A DNA stretch of 64,000 nt from Zanthoxylum bungeanum (Eukaryota; Streptophyta; Magnoliopsida; Sapindales; Rutaceae). Position 1 is the stretch's first letter; each line of letters starts with the position of its first letter. The DNA lies in assembly GCA_019454045.1 (NCBI GenBank), contig SKCR01031810.1, positions 22,994 to 86,993 of the forward strand. Reading direction: 5' to 3'. The position numbers and the translations under genes are program-made. Below, in pieces: positions 23,620 through 36,151 of this stretch. The notes beneath the pieces were generated by a model. It was given only the letters and a program-made list of their open reading frames with translations, ran no database searches and had not been told where the DNA came from.

Positions 23620-25780
23620 CTATAGGCAGTCACTCGAGTGTCTAACACCCGAACTATGTACGGTTGGCTCAAATTACTGAGAAAACTCTTTCGTCAGCGG
23701 ATTTGCATGATCATCGTCTGATGCGATTTATACGATCATCACATTGCCACGATGTATGATCCGAACAAATCAGATGAATAGTCGAAGTATATATCTGGAT
23801 CGTTGATGAGACTATTAATTCTTTAGCCTGTGCTGACGCCTAGCTCACCTGCTAACAGAACTATATCTAATCTAATTAGATTTGTTATTGACCCAAATGA
23901 CTTCTATTGCTGCCTCAGCTGCAACAATAACCCGCATTTGTTGTTTATTCGGTAACTGTATCTTGCTTGGAAGATTTCCAGCTCACTATACCGTTATTCA
24001 AACTGTATAGTACCGTTTACGACTTTTAGTCATTTTATCGGTTTAGGAAACTTGCAGTAATGATCCCTCTCACTTCAAGTTCTCTTTCTCCACAGATTAA
24101 GAGATCATCCTTAGATCTCTAAGATTCTAACGGATGTTCTTAACATCAATCCAGTGACTATCACTTGGATTGGTCTGTTTGTGAATCCATATGCTCAAAG
24201 CGTATGAGACACCAGGTCGCGTATATTTATCAATGTACGGTTTCTCGAAGAGTTTTTCCGAAAGCCTAGATTTCACCGATTGTATTTTTATGGGAATATC
24301 ATTTCCAAGAAATGATATATTATCAATATTTATAAGACAACCACTGTCAGTGCGCTCCCACTAACCTCCTTATATACACAAGAATCATATTCGTTTTGAA
24401 TCAAATCATACACCATTATGATTACATCAAAACGGTAATTCCAAGAACTCAATGCTTGCTTCAATCCAAACATGGATCGAATAACCTGAAAACCTTGTTT
24501 GCTAGTTTTGGTACGATAAAACCGACAGGATGTTGAAAACATCCTCAAAAAGGTTTCCTTTTAAGGAAAGTGATTTTCCGTTAAGCTGTCATATTTCATA
24601 AATGAAACATGCAGCATCAGCAAGCTTTATCCAAATGGATTTACCGTGGCAACAGGTAAAAGGTTGAATCGTAATCAACACAATGTTGATAACAATACCT
24701 TTTCGCTACAAGCCTAGCTTAGTACGTTGGTACGTTGCCATCCATTTATGTCTTCCTTGAAGACTTATATAGTACCTATAGGCACAATGCCTTACGGTAT
24801 AACAACTAGTGTCTAAACTAAGTTGATATACATGGAATCCATTTCGGATATCATATGGAACTTTGCCATAATAGGGAGTTGATACCTTGTATCACTACCT
24901 CATACGTAGTCAGTTGGTGTACCTCAATAAGATTGACATCTTATTAGGTGAGATCAGAAACCCATACCCTAGGTTGTTTTCTGACTCTCTCTGACTCACG
25001 GGGTTATTTGTGTATTCGAAGATTATGGTACAGTTTCATCCTTGATGAACTATTTATGTTCCATTAAGATTTGGTGCCTTGGACAGTATTACTCCGATTT
25101 TCATCGAGTTTTACTATCTTCCCACTTACCACTGCATATCGGTATTCCTCTTAGGAAAAACTACATGGCGAGCAACAATTACATTGTTCTCTTAGTGAGT
25201 TGTATAAGTACAGTACTTATGGTATCCCTAGAATAATCTACAATTGGCACTTATCCAATTTGGGTTCTAGTTTGGTATCATCCAAACATATGCCTAGCAT
25301 ACCCAAATATACAGGAATGTGAAACTCGATTTCTTTCCCGTTCATATCTAATATGAAATCTGTCAAACAGATTATTATGGAACCTTATTCAAAATAAGTT
25401 CTGCACTGTTTATGCTTACCCATTGAAGGAAATTGTAGCTCAGAGCGACTCATGATTAACCTTATCATGTCCAATAAAATTCGATTACTCAGTTTGGACA
25501 CACTGTCAAAAATGACGTGTTTCGAAAGGAGTCCTCATTGAAAGAATACTATACTCTTTCAAGTATACTAGAAACTTATTGCTTAAGTATTTTCCATTAC
25601 GGTCTTACCGTATCAGTTTAATACTATAGCCGATCTGTTTGTCTATTTCGTGTCGAAACAGTAAAAGTTTTCGATTTGTGTTCTAAAAGAGACACATACA
25701 CATCCGTATAGGTAACGAAATATTCATATCCACATCTAGCCTAGCTAGACATGGGCCCACTTGCTTCACTATGAACTAGT
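23620..25780 (-). pseudogene. C3 pol remains (integrase core to RNase H)
   Basis: Read on the minus strand, the order is integrase core (about 25780-25440), the linker with a TAG (25050-25052), RT (about 24960-24250) and RNase H (about 24130-23700). The piece 24548-24330 reads IRSMFGLKQALSSWNYRF then YDSCVYKEVSGSALTVVVL, clearly copia RT just before the catalytic box; the box itself is replaced by stops. RNase H lacks the stretch carrying the third Asp (about 23829-23845). A further TAG lies at 25238-25240. No functional product is possible. Confidence 0.82.
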
Positions 25781-27763
25781 GTTGGACAGTTATGACCCAT
25801 AGCGTCACTATTTGTACTGATCATTGTGTTGTTGTACAAATTAACTATGTGACAAAGGAAATTACACTCTTATCATTTGTGATTAGATCACCTTAGATAT
25901 ATAAATGATGAGAGGTCCTTATGATTTTTCCTTGATTGAGAATGATATGAGACAGTATCAATCAACGAAGGATAAATCATTAAATATCCCTAGTCAGAGT
26001 ATTATCGAGATTGGACATCGATAAATACGTAAAAGACTAGTATCGTACTTGTGCGTGTTGTGAGGGCACAACGGCGTAGTTCTCATATACTTAAGTATTG
26101 GATACTTATGCAAGTACGGTGGAGGTTGTGTTTCACCGACGGTACGGGAAACAGCTTCTCTCTGGATAGACCCCCTCAGAATCCCATTGGTAGTCTGACT
26201 ATATGTCTATGAGAGTCCGACATCAGGGTAGGTGTATTTGGTCTTAACCTGAGACTTGCACCTCTAATGCTTACGACAATCAATATAGTTTGGTTGAGGT
26301 CGTCCAGGGCTTTAACCGGTTCTGTGTACGTCGATACTAGGTATATTGAGAATCGTAGAGTATTGGGTGTGATGTCAAGACGGAAGTATCACTCCAGTCA
26401 AAGTGGAGATGATGTCACGTAGGATACGGTATTAGTACTCTTAAGTGCTCCGCGGCCATCGAGATATTATGACTAGGTCATGTATATCTGATTATAGAGA
26501 TTAGTTACCAGACATCCGACATGTACTTCGTACGGGGCAGACACAACTCCATCCCCAGGCCTAGCACGTGACAGTCCGATACTGGATCGAAATACGCAAT
26601 ACTACGGTATACTACGCTTGATATAGATCACATATTCCTGTAAGAATATTTCCGGAGAATTGGGTAGGCATGGCGCTTTACTAGAAGCCAACCTTGTCTT
26701 GTGAATCGGTAAAACGTAGTACTTGGTACGTACGTGTTCGGATAGTCCGATGACCCGATTTACTGCCAACATATCCGGGGATCTCTTGGGTCGCGTCCCA
26801 ATGATACACCGATGAAGTATGACTCGCACCTTAATTAATCTGGGATTAATTCAATGAGAGAGAAAATTAATCTAGGATTAATTTCGGAGATATTTTATCT
26901 AGGATAAAATATTAATAAAAGAGAGATAACGATTAATTTGGAATTAATCGGTAAATTAATATATTTGATATATTAAACGAAATTGGATTTTGACGCGGAA
27001 TTGAAATTGGATTTCATTCGGGCGAACGAATTAATTTAGAATTAATTCGTTAGCGACATGAATAGTGAATTCGCTAGGCGTAATCATTTAATTACGACGC
27101 AACAGATAAATCATTAATTTAGAATTAATGAACCCGAGCCCGAGTGTGATTGCGAGCGCATTCGTATTTCGAATTCGAGTGCGGCACACAAGTCACTTCA
27201 AGCGTCAAATCATTCGTCACATCAAGCGTCAAATCTCATGTCACTTTGAGTGATGTGACAATTTGAGTGATTTACCATTTGACTTTTGACAAATTTTTAT
27301 TTGGTAAATCATTTATATATTTTGGAAAATATATAAACCAAACATATACATTTTTTAAAGACCAACCTAACACTTTTCTCTCTTCTCTCCACCTCTCTCA
27401 ATTTACGCCCAAGGGGCAGTGAAAACAGCTCACTGTTTTGCTTGGAAAAACCGAGCAGTGGGAAGCAAATTCATGGGTTTTGTGGCAAAATCCAAGCGAG
27501 CTAGCACTCCCGAGAGACATATGAAGGTGTTAGGGACACTTACCCTTGAGCCGGGAATTGTTCGACGAAGATTCGATGCTCAAAACGATGATCCAAAACA
27601 AAAACTGTGAGTAGTGGACTGCAGTGTTGGGCGTGAACTTTGGAGGCCAAATCTTGAAGTTTTGTTCGTCGTTTCGTCTCAACCGATCGATGTGAGTATT
27701 CCGCAACTCCTTTGAGATGTATTCAACACTTTATCATGCTTGTTTAATGATCTTGGGACCTAA
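25781..27763 (+). repeat. Family-C LTR, 3' end lost
   Basis: Starts TGTTGGACAGTTATGACC at 25781 and follows the family LTR to GGGACCTAA near 27763, where the terminal bases up to CAACA are missing and unrelated sequence begins. It splits C3 on its left, but on its right lies a different copia element, not the rest of C3. So it is not a simple solo LTR; a deletion or recombination removed the right border. The ORF 27419-27610 is LTR sequence. Confidence 0.85.
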
Positions 27764-28689
27764 CGTGCACATATCCTTCACATTCATGGCGTTGGATACT
27801 ACGAGGTCTACTACCCCTATCCTCTCTAGACTTACGCATGCTATTCCTACTCTATCTAGGCCTATCCTTCATATCTCTATTACTGTTATCACCACTCTTC
27901 TTCAGCTTAAGAAATTTCCTAAACTTCTTTGCAAACAAGTCCAAATCATGATTTGTGAGGGATCTTCATCACTAGACCAACCATGAACAACTTCTTTCGC
28001 GATCTTCATCGCTATATTTTTGGGATTTAGATGCCTAGGAAGTTTCTTTTCATAAACCTGCAGTTTTCCTATGAGGTCATCTAATTTAAGCTGATCGAGG
28101 TCATTACTTTCCTTGATGACGGTAATCTTGGGTAGGAACTTCTCAGGCAGAGATCTACAGATTTTCCTAGTTATCTTACTGGTAGAGATAGTCTCACTAG
28201 GTTAAAGATTGAGTTAACAATGTCGTTAATCTCAGCATAGAACTCATCAAATGTCTCATCATCTTTCATATGGGTGACCTCAAACCTAGTGGCTAAATCC
28301 TAGAGTCTACTATTTTTAACATATAATGTGTCCTCATGCACAGTCTGCAGGATGTCCCAAACATCCCTGGCTATCTCACACATTGAGATTCTCCTAAATT
28401 TCAGCAGAACAAACAACACTATGTATGACATTAATTGCGTTACTGTTCTTATTACTAGCATTAAATTCGTCCTTCGTCCAAGTCAATTTTTCTTTAGGGG
28501 AAGAGATCCCCATCAATAACAACAACAGGAGGTTTCCACCCGTATTCAACAGTCATCCAGACCCTCTCATCTAAGGACTTAAGGAACGATTTCATGCGAA
28601 CCTTCCAATGCAAATATTCAGTGCCATTAAAAAGTGGTGGACAATTATTGACAATGTTCCATAGCTAATGGGTCAAGGATCGAGTTCAG
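27764..28689 (-). pseudogene. gag: Gag (UBN2-type) of a second copia family
   Basis: On the minus strand from the primer site: PLFNGTEYLHWKVRMKSFLK (about 28660-28590), then VWDILQTVHEDT, RFEVTHMKDDETFDEFYAEI and LPEKFLPKITVI, the layout of the UBN2 gag-polypeptide of plant Ty1/copia. Toward the left end a lysine/arginine-rich stretch leads to HECEGYVH, the start of a zinc knuckle whose first Cys is replaced by Arg. The frame holds several stops and shifts (for example near 28210 and 28410). It is cut at 27763 by the truncated family-C LTR, so protease and pol are lost. It is unrelated in sequence to the gag of C1. Confidence 0.82.
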
Positions 28690-28701
28690 TCTCTGATGCC
28701 A
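28690..28701 (-). other. Primer-binding site of second copia element
   Basis: Plus strand TCTCTGATGCCA, i.e. TGGCATCAGAGA on the minus strand, a near match to the initiator-Met primer site, located between the gag start and the LTR. Confidence 0.75.
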
Positions 28702-28703
28702 AT

Positions 28704-29761
28704 TGAAGTTCGCGATTATCCTAAGGTTCTGACCCTATATGGAATATATCACAATTAATCAAGACAAGTCCTAATTAATGTGTCTATGGAGATTCAATAA
28801 GCAACCACAATATCCAACAATAATAATTTCCATAAGATCAAATCAAAGCAAAATATAAATTACGGAAAATTAAATCAATCACATAAAATCAACACAATAA
28901 TTTTAGTGACGAAGTGGAAAACTCGTGCGAGTAAAAAATCACTCCGTGTATATCGGCTACCAGCCAAATCCACTATATAGAGAATAACTTACAACGATGG
29001 TCAAGACCTATGGTGGAAACTCCACCGATTCAAGTACCTCAATACTGTAAGAACTCAAGCCAACTCTTCAAGCCCGCGACCTACAGTTTTCTTCAGAACC
29101 TCTGAAGTCTCTGAGTAGATTATATCACCTTTGACGCTGGAACTCCGATTACCAAACATCCTCCGAAAGAACTCTAAAGGATTAGGAAATTTGGGTTAAG
29201 TTATATTGAACATGTAACAAAGATGGAATCACACCATTAATGAAGAAGACAAGAAGATGAAGAAGTCTTCAACGGGGAAGGTGGCTCAATGTTTATTTAT
29301 ATAGGTAGGGCAAAAGAAAAGGGTTTCTTAGTGTTAGTTTGGCTTAAAAATGTGTCTAAGATAACCTACTTACGTAGGATGTTCGAACGCACTTCAAACG
29401 CAACCCAAACGTAAAGTTTCCGTCTTGAAAACGTTCAAACTCAATTACGAACGCTACATGAACGCGGGTCACAGACTGGTTTTCAGGGGCAAATTAAAAC
29501 AATTATAACTTTCTCGTATCTTGGCCAAATCATGAGTTCGTTATATGTACGTGATCGTCTTCGAGTCTACTTTCCAATGCAACTGACCTAATGTCAATTT
29601 GATCTCTTAAACTTTTGAAATATTTAAAAGAGTAAACATTGTTTCTATAACTCCATCAGATTTTATCTAACTTGTCCAATTGCTCTGATATCTTCAAGAC
29701 TCATTACAACTCAATTGAACTTGTTTTGCTACGAAAATTGCTAATAAAAATGTAACTAACA
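28704..29761 (-). repeat. Probable 5' LTR of second copia element
   Basis: Lies immediately upstream (minus-strand sense) of the primer site. Plus-strand borders TG at 28704 and ACTAACA at 29761 give TGTTAG...CA on the minus strand. The inner border is well supported by the primer site; the outer one is a guess. A TATATAAATA box is present on the minus strand (29294-29303). Confidence 0.6.
29294..29303 (-). promoter_or_regulatory. TATA box of second copia LTR
   Basis: TATATAAATA on the minus strand, about 590 bp upstream of the primer site, suitably placed for an LTR promoter driving the gag remnant. Confidence 0.5.
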
Positions 29762-30923
29762 ATAATCATCTACACTTATACATCAAGCTCACACACACTA
29801 CACTTTCATATACATTTGTAGTGAGCTTAGTTCACTTGGGTAACTATTTGCATAATTTTTCGTCAAAAAGCGTGTAAGGTTCAAACCTCCTGAGACAGGG
29901 TAACAACAAAGAGTGTTTGATTAAGTGAATAAGCCTCCAAGTGGCACGGCACACAAGTTATAGTTTAAGGATTACAAAACTATGAAAATTAAAATAAAAT
30001 ACTCATAATGAGTATTCATTTGTTCTTCTTTTTCTTCTTCCCACGCTTGAGATTTTTATAGTGAGTCTCTATTAACCGCTTGAACGGTTTCGCTTTTTTG
30101 GTCCATGACCTCTCACATCTCATACTTGCAACCGCTGGACCATACTTCTAGTTACTGAGTTCTAGTAACTGCTGAATCATGCATCTAACTGCTGAGTTCT
30201 CCATGAAAACTGCCAGATCGTGGATGGTTACGACCTAACCACTAGGTCGTGGGATCAACTGTAACACATGGTAATCATCTTGAACGCTATTCTTTTCATC
30301 GTCTTAATTACAAATCATCCTGTGGTGTGGTATCTATTCGCCCTAATTGCTTTTTGTCCCTCATTGACCCATCTATCCTAGGGCGATTTTCTTTTTGCTA
30401 ACAATTGTCCCCCAAATTTGTCTTGAATGAGTTGGGAAGTGAAATCGAGGTGAATTTCTCAATTTGGGTAAAGTTAGGGCAATATCTATTGGCCGCATAC
30501 TGGCGTCGGCCTACAGGTCTTCGCTCTATTGTCCTTTGTGTGTATTACATGCCATCTTTTACATTCCATATGTGAGTCCATCATTTCCTCAATAAATACG
30601 AGACCTTCCCAACACGTTTCATCATGGCGCCAATTAATGAGCCTTTTTATGTCATTTCAGTGTCAAATCACGTCACACATTACCCTTTTGTTTCCCCGTT
30701 CTTATCCTTTACGTCGAACTGTGTTACAACACTTGTCTATGATGACCTTTCATTCTTTTCATTTTCCCGCTCTTTCATTCTTTCATCGAATTAGACTGCG
30801 AAACATGTCCTAGGGCGAGCTTTTCACCTTTGCTATATGATGGTTTGGCTTGCTCTTGTCCTCATTTTACTTTCTACTTCCTCTCTTCTAAAACCTTCCA
30901 CCTTTTTACCTTCAATTACTCTA
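29762..30923. other. Non-coding stretch upstream of PMD pseudogene
   Basis: No gene recognised. It holds dispersed short repeats (CTGCTGAGTTCT-like at about 30150-30210) and CT-rich tracts. The 30529-30813 ORF has no recognisable domain. The stretch could include the promoter of the PMD gene or the LTR of the element that carried it; neither can be shown. Confidence 0.4.
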
Positions 30924-33900
30924 ATGGCTTCGTCTTCTTCCGTTCCGAAAAAGGCTACCTCAACTTTCGGTGATTACCAAGCTGCATTATGTGACTCTTC
31001 TGTGGGTGTATATTTGGCATCCATACCTTTGATGAAAACTACGGTTAGTGTTCCCTGGGCCTATTTTTGTTGATGACAACGCCATTGCTACGGCTCCTCT
31101 GGCTCAACTGTTTCCCTCCGTTTCTAATCTTCATTTCTCAAAACCTTTGAATATATCTCCTCTTGCCCAGTCCAATCCTATCCGCACTTGGCCTAAACCT
31201 GAATCTTCGTTTGAGACCTGGTTCAAATGAATGAAATTGCATACAGAGACCCATACTTTTTTTGAAGAAACCGGTATGCTTCCTCTCATAGAGCTTTCTC
31301 GGGCCCTACCTCTTTTTGACTAAAACATGCTCCCCACTTCATTGCTCGTTTGGTCTTCTGACTACAACATCTTCCTCTTTTCTTCTGGTCCATTCACTGT
31401 CACCCTTCGCGATATTAGTGCATTGAAAGGGTTAACCCCTTTGGGCGCGACCATTTCGGCTTACACTACCTTTCATTTCCCTCATCTTGCAATGGACACT
31501 TCTTCCTTCACTTCTTATTCTGCTTTCTTTCATGCCTTCTCTGAGTCGGCCGGTCCGGTCTCGATGCTAGAATACACCACTTTCATTCACTATTGGTTGT
31601 GTAAATACATAATTTATGCACCTAGTCAGAAACCCGTGGCGGGTTATCTCCCTATTTCGTCGAATCTTGCCAACGACCGTCGTTTGGACTTAGCCTCATT
31701 TTTATTGGCAGCTACTTACCAAGGTTTGGCTGTTCTTCAAAAATAGCTTCGATCTGGCGTTTCACCGATCGCCTCCGGCCCTCTTTGGATTGTTCAGCTT
31801 TGGCTTAGAGCCTATTTCTCGGTCTTTAGTTCTATTGAGTCAACTCAATCGTACCTTTGTGCAGGTCTCTAGTTCGCCCAAGTTAGGTCAACTTCTCTTT
31901 TTCCTTGCACTATTTTTGAATATGTTATACCATTTCTTGGGTTGCATCGTTCTTTCCTTTCTCCTTGGGTGACGACCCCTCTTTTGTCATAGGGAGATGA
32001 TTCGATCAATCTCATATGGCATAAGTTTTTATGCAGCCGTGATCTGATTCATGATATTTTGACGGGAGCCAATGGCAAGGCTGGAGTGGAGGTATATTCT
32101 CCTAACTTCACGGCCCACCAATTCGGTCTTGTTCAAAGGTGGCCTCTCTTGTTCTTCCATTCACATTCCACTTCACCGGACCGTTTTAAGGTCCTTTCAC
32201 TTTCAGATATAGAACAATATTTGTCCGAGGCTCGCTCTTTACTATCCTCTTTTTCTTGTGCTTCATTCTCTCCTCGTACATCGGTCCATCATGTCTTTGA
32301 CCGCTTTTGGCTTTCGGGTCGTGAGAGACTTTTTACTTTGCCTTATGTGCAAGTCTTTTCCAACATTCATTTTTCTTCAAAACCCTCAGAAGCGACTGGA
32401 TCAAAGAGGCCGATTGAGAAAGCTGGGCCAAGAAAAACTAAGCAAGTTAAACAGAAACAGCCTTCTCCAACCCATAGCTCAGATTCCGATGAGCCCCTTA
32501 TACATCGTCGGGCTATTGTATTATTATTATTATTTTTTTGATATTTTACTCCTCGTGCAGATGTCCCGAACGAAATCATCTTCGATGTGCCCAGACCAGT
32601 TCAAACTTTTGTGGAGGTTGAAGCTACCGAGATTTCGGTCGTTCCACTTCCAACAGATGAGGGTGAGGCTACCGACATTCCAATTCTTCAACACCCACCA
32701 GAAGGGGATGAAGCAGCTGATGCCATCCATTCGATCAGGGCCGATCCTTAAGGTACGGGGTCAAGTATAATATTAGACCGTTCGTGCCCATTTATTGAGG
32801 AAATCCCAAGGGACCATCCCTTATTTAAACATCACTCATTGGACGTTCCTGTCCTAACTGTACAAGACCTAAATGACGAGCCTGTTCGGCTAGAGGATGA
32901 GCCTATTTAGCAGGATGCCGGGCCTCTTTAGCGTCATCTCAAACGAATTTATCCCTTGGTACAGAGATGGACTATTACGGGGTTTAAGGGGATTTATAGG
33001 GACATAGATGGTCTATTTAGTCTGGCTAAATTAGAATTACTGGAGGAGGCTCGGTCTTTGTATAAAGACGATGTAATTCGTCGCATTTATGAAAAGATGG
33101 AAGTTATTTATGTGTCTGACTCTTCCGATTTTGATTCTTCTACAGAGACCCAGCTAGCAGGCATGACGCGAAAATCATCATCTCATTGGGCTGTGTCTCA
33201 TGTCCCTTCAACGCAACAACCTTCGGCTCTTGAATGATCATCATCTTCGGCTCCTCCGCCCTCTTCTCTTCGGGCGATTTCTCATGTTACTTTGGTGCAA
33301 CAACCTTCTACTTTTGAACGGTCGTCTTCCTTAGCCCCTTTGTCTACTCCTCCTCTGGCGACATCTCATGTTCCCCTACCCCAATCTCCTAGATGAGAAC
33401 CTGCAGTGCCACTTGAGGCCCTTATGGCAACTGCTGGTGAACCATCAAATTCCACTCAGAGGCCCGAAACCGCAAGCCTCTTATTTTTATCTCTTTTATC
33501 ATTCTTTTGATTCATTTTCTATTTGCACACAGGGGTATGATCCGTTACTGCAATCGGTCTAGGACCTTCTGGATAATCTTGATCGGCTAGCTCATACTCC
33601 GTCTCAGCCCTCTTCATCTTCGGCCAGAGCCACTGCAGACTTGGAATCCCTTCGGGAGGTTATTCAGCAATATACTTCTCTCACTACTCTGGAGATCGGT
33701 CTCGTCGCAATGACAGAGAACAAGCTCAAATTAGAAAAGACCTCTTCTGAATTAGAGCGACTGCTGGGCCTTCCTGTTTTGCCTATACGTGTGGAAGACC
33801 GACTATTCCTTCAAGATCTACAGAACGATGTTGCAACCCTCATCTCTCGCTATTGACATATGCGCAGTCAAAAGGTTGGGCTTCGTTCCTCCATATCCAA

Positions 33901-34099
33901 AAAAGAAAGGCTCCGAGATTCCCTTGACACTTTCCGCCAAACCATACGGGGAACTATGGATTAAATGATGATTGAAGAGTCGGTATTGCTGGACTTAGAA
34001 TGAAAGTTATAAGACATCCATCGTCTCATCGAGGAGAGTCGCATGAGAAAAAAGGCCAAGAGAAGAACCATTGCTTATCAAATAACAGAGGCGAACGCT
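30924..34099 (+). pseudogene. Plant mobile domain (PMD) protein, decayed
   Basis: Resembles PMD proteins (once called aminotransferase-like, PF10536), found in plant genes of the MAIN/MAIL type and in some transposons. A likely start is ATG 30924 (MASSSSVPKK). After a frameshift near 31050 the frame gives TWPKPESSFETWFK, then 31327-31746 with FTVTLRDISALKGLTPLGA, the most PMD-like part. Next, 32059-32541 gives VYSPNFTAHQFGLVQRW followed by a lysine-rich tail. A small intron may end at 32560 (CTCGTGCAG), returning to the same frame (DVPNEIIFDVPRP). The C-terminal tail (33641-33856 and to 34099) looks coiled-coil. Stops at 31228, 31321 and 31744, plus later ones, make it a pseudogene. A gypsy LTR interrupts its tail at 34100. 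Confidence 0.7.
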
Positions 34100-34555
34100 T
34101 GATAAGTGGAAAGTATATCAATATATACCGCATTTTTTACCTAATATTTTTGTTTAGTTTCTTAGGTTTGATGAATGTTTTGATGTGTTTTTTAGATAAA
34201 TAAAGTATTGGGATTTAATGGAATCAACTCTGGGCTAAACGATGAAATCCGGAGTAAAAAATGGCAAAAATGGAAATTTACAATACGCATCACGAAGTGT
34301 AGTCCTAAATTCCAATTTTACGGAAGTTTCATATTTTGGCCATAATTTTTCATCCGATATCCAATTGAGCTGATTCAAGTTGCAGATTAAAGAAGACACA
34401 AAGATCTACAACTTGAAGATTTAAATATTTTCGAATTATGAAGTTTGGAAGGCCAAAATTGATTAACAATCCAATATATTTTCTGTAATTACTATAGTCA
34501 TTTTCAAAATATAAAATAAAATAAGTAAAATATAAAAATAAAAGTTGTCAAACTT

Positions 34556-34681
34556 CCACCAAACATGCTTCCATGTTTGATGTCATGTTTGGTGCCATGT
34601 TTGATGTCATTTTTGGTGCCATGTTTGGTGGAGCAATTGGTGGAGCAATTGGTTGAGCAATTGGTGGAGAAATTGGTGGAA
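34556..34681. repeat. Short tandem repeats in Athila-type LTR
   Basis: Two adjoining arrays: about five units of CATGTTTGGTGC / CATGTTTGATGT type (16-18 bp), then about four units of GGAGCAATTGGT type (12-13 bp), ending just upstream of the TATA box. Confidence 0.8.
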
Positions 34682-34696
34682 GCCTTTAGATTTTCC

Positions 34697-34704
34697 TATA
34701 AATA
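34697..34704 (+). promoter_or_regulatory. TATA box of Athila-type LTR
   Basis: TATAAATA directly downstream of the minisatellite zone, about 1.3 kb before the primer site. Confidence 0.5.
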
Positions 34705-34954
34705 CCAAGCTTAACTTTGTCAATTTTCCATGCTTTCTTTAGAGAAATTTCTCCATGAAAACCTAACGGAAAGTGTCTTGTATATTATTTAAGTTTTCTT
34801 GTATTTTCTTTTTATTTATATAATAAAATTTTATGTGTTTTCTTTTACAGTATGAGCAGATAATCTCATTTTGCTGAGGTGAAGAGGTAAGACTTTTAAT
34901 ATAATAAATTTGATTAATCTCCCTTATTTTAATAATAATTGGATTAATTAGTTA

Positions 34955-35130
34955 CCGCCTATATAGCCGGTTAGGTGAAAACCTTATTTATTGCCTATAT
35001 GGTCGATTTTTCATTTCAGATGTAGTTTCTGCCTATATGGTCAGTTTAGGTAATAACCATGTTACCGCCTATATGGTCGGTTGGATTTAATTGAGATAAA
35101 TGAAATTAACGCCTTTATGGTCTGGTTAAT
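34955..35130. repeat. GCCTATATGGTCGGTT-type repeats in LTR
   Basis: Five to six copies of a 16-bp word close to GCCTATATGGTCGGTT (about 34957, 34990, 35030, 35067, 35111), spaced some 33-44 bp apart in the R/U5 part of the LTR, each followed by AT-rich filler. Confidence 0.75.
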
Positions 35131-36017
35131 TAATCGGTAAACATTGAGAATAAATGAGATTTCTAATTTTGAAATATTAAAAGTGGATCCTCTAACCCCC
35201 AACATTTTCTTTTATTGTACTTTCACATTTTTAATTCCAGCATTTACTTTATTTAATTTCCAGCATTTCTTTTATGTCTTTTAATTCATTTAAGCTTTTA
35301 TTAGCTTTAGATATGTTTCTTAGCTAAGCCCATTATCTGGGGTTGTGATGAATTATAATATCACTGGTTAATAAGGTGTTGTTTTATTGAGCCTTAGTCT
35401 TAATGCTTCTTGTTAAGTGGCCATTAATAAAATTGAACTGGTAAACTTAAAATGAACTTGGAAAAGAGATTTTAGGTTTAAGACCCTAGACTTAATAACC
35501 CACGATCTTCCTTGAGGATAGATAACCCTTTAATATATTTCCTTATAGGATAGGAATATACCTGTCTGGGGGGGGTAACCATAATTGGAACTTAATCTTA
35601 ATGAATTCAGGTAACTTGGTTGACATTGGAATATGATTAATTGGGTTACATTGGGTATTTGTATCTGACCATCGGAAGAGGCTTTTACATATTTTCGTGT
35701 TCCAGGTTAATAAACCAATATATTGCACAAACGTGAAATAACCATTTCATCTTAAAAAGATATTGGAACGAATCACAACCCTTTATAGTTTTAAAATTTG
35801 AATTTTCCTTAACCTAATTTCCAAGCAATTTAATTTAATTATTTTAAGTTTAAATTCACCATCCAATTAAACAATCAAACCATTAGATACTTGTAAAATC
35901 TAGTTTCATAACTAATAGCTTAGGTATCAAGTCCTCGTGGGATTGATACTTTTTATACTACTTGAACGATACGTGCACTTGTATTAGACGCATGTGATTA
36001 TGCACCGATCAAGTTTT

Positions 36018-36035
36018 TGGCGCTGTTATCGGGGA
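36018..36035 (+). other. Athila-type primer-binding site
   Basis: TGGCGCTGTTATCGGGGA, three changes from TGGCGCCGTTGCCGGGGA, the site commonly seen in plant Athila/Tat gypsy elements and attributed to tRNA-Asp. Confidence 0.85.
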
Positions 36036-36151
36036 CTTATTTATCTTTTACTATTAGTTTTGGGGTTAGATACCTTTACTTGTATCTCATTTCTTTTTAC
36101 TTATTTGTTTTCTTGTGTTTCAGGTTCTCAAACACTACATGAGACGACCAG

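Larger units (their letters stand above)
21526..25780 (-). mobile_element. C3: minus-strand copia fragment
   Basis: 3' LTR (21526-23605), polypurine tract and the 3' two thirds of pol, all on the minus strand. It is cut at 25780 inside the integrase start (reverse complement of GGGCCCATGTCTAG) where a plus-strand family-C LTR begins. The 5' LTR and gag are absent. The coding region shares lesions with C4: a stop, a 2-bp loss and a 26-bp net loss in RNase H. Confidence 0.87.
34100..36011 (+). repeat. 5' LTR of Athila-type element (about 1.9 kb)
   Basis: Begins TGATAAGTGG and ends CCGATCA, giving short inverted ends TGAT/ATCA, a few bases before the primer site. It contains a TATAAATA box (34697-34704) and two minisatellite zones. 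The left border is inferred from the TGAT start and the loss of PMD coding sense there; no second LTR is present to confirm it. Confidence 0.65.

Noticed and set aside
25781..27763. Simple solo LTR in C3
   Set aside because: No CAACA end, no TSD and C3 does not resume on the right.
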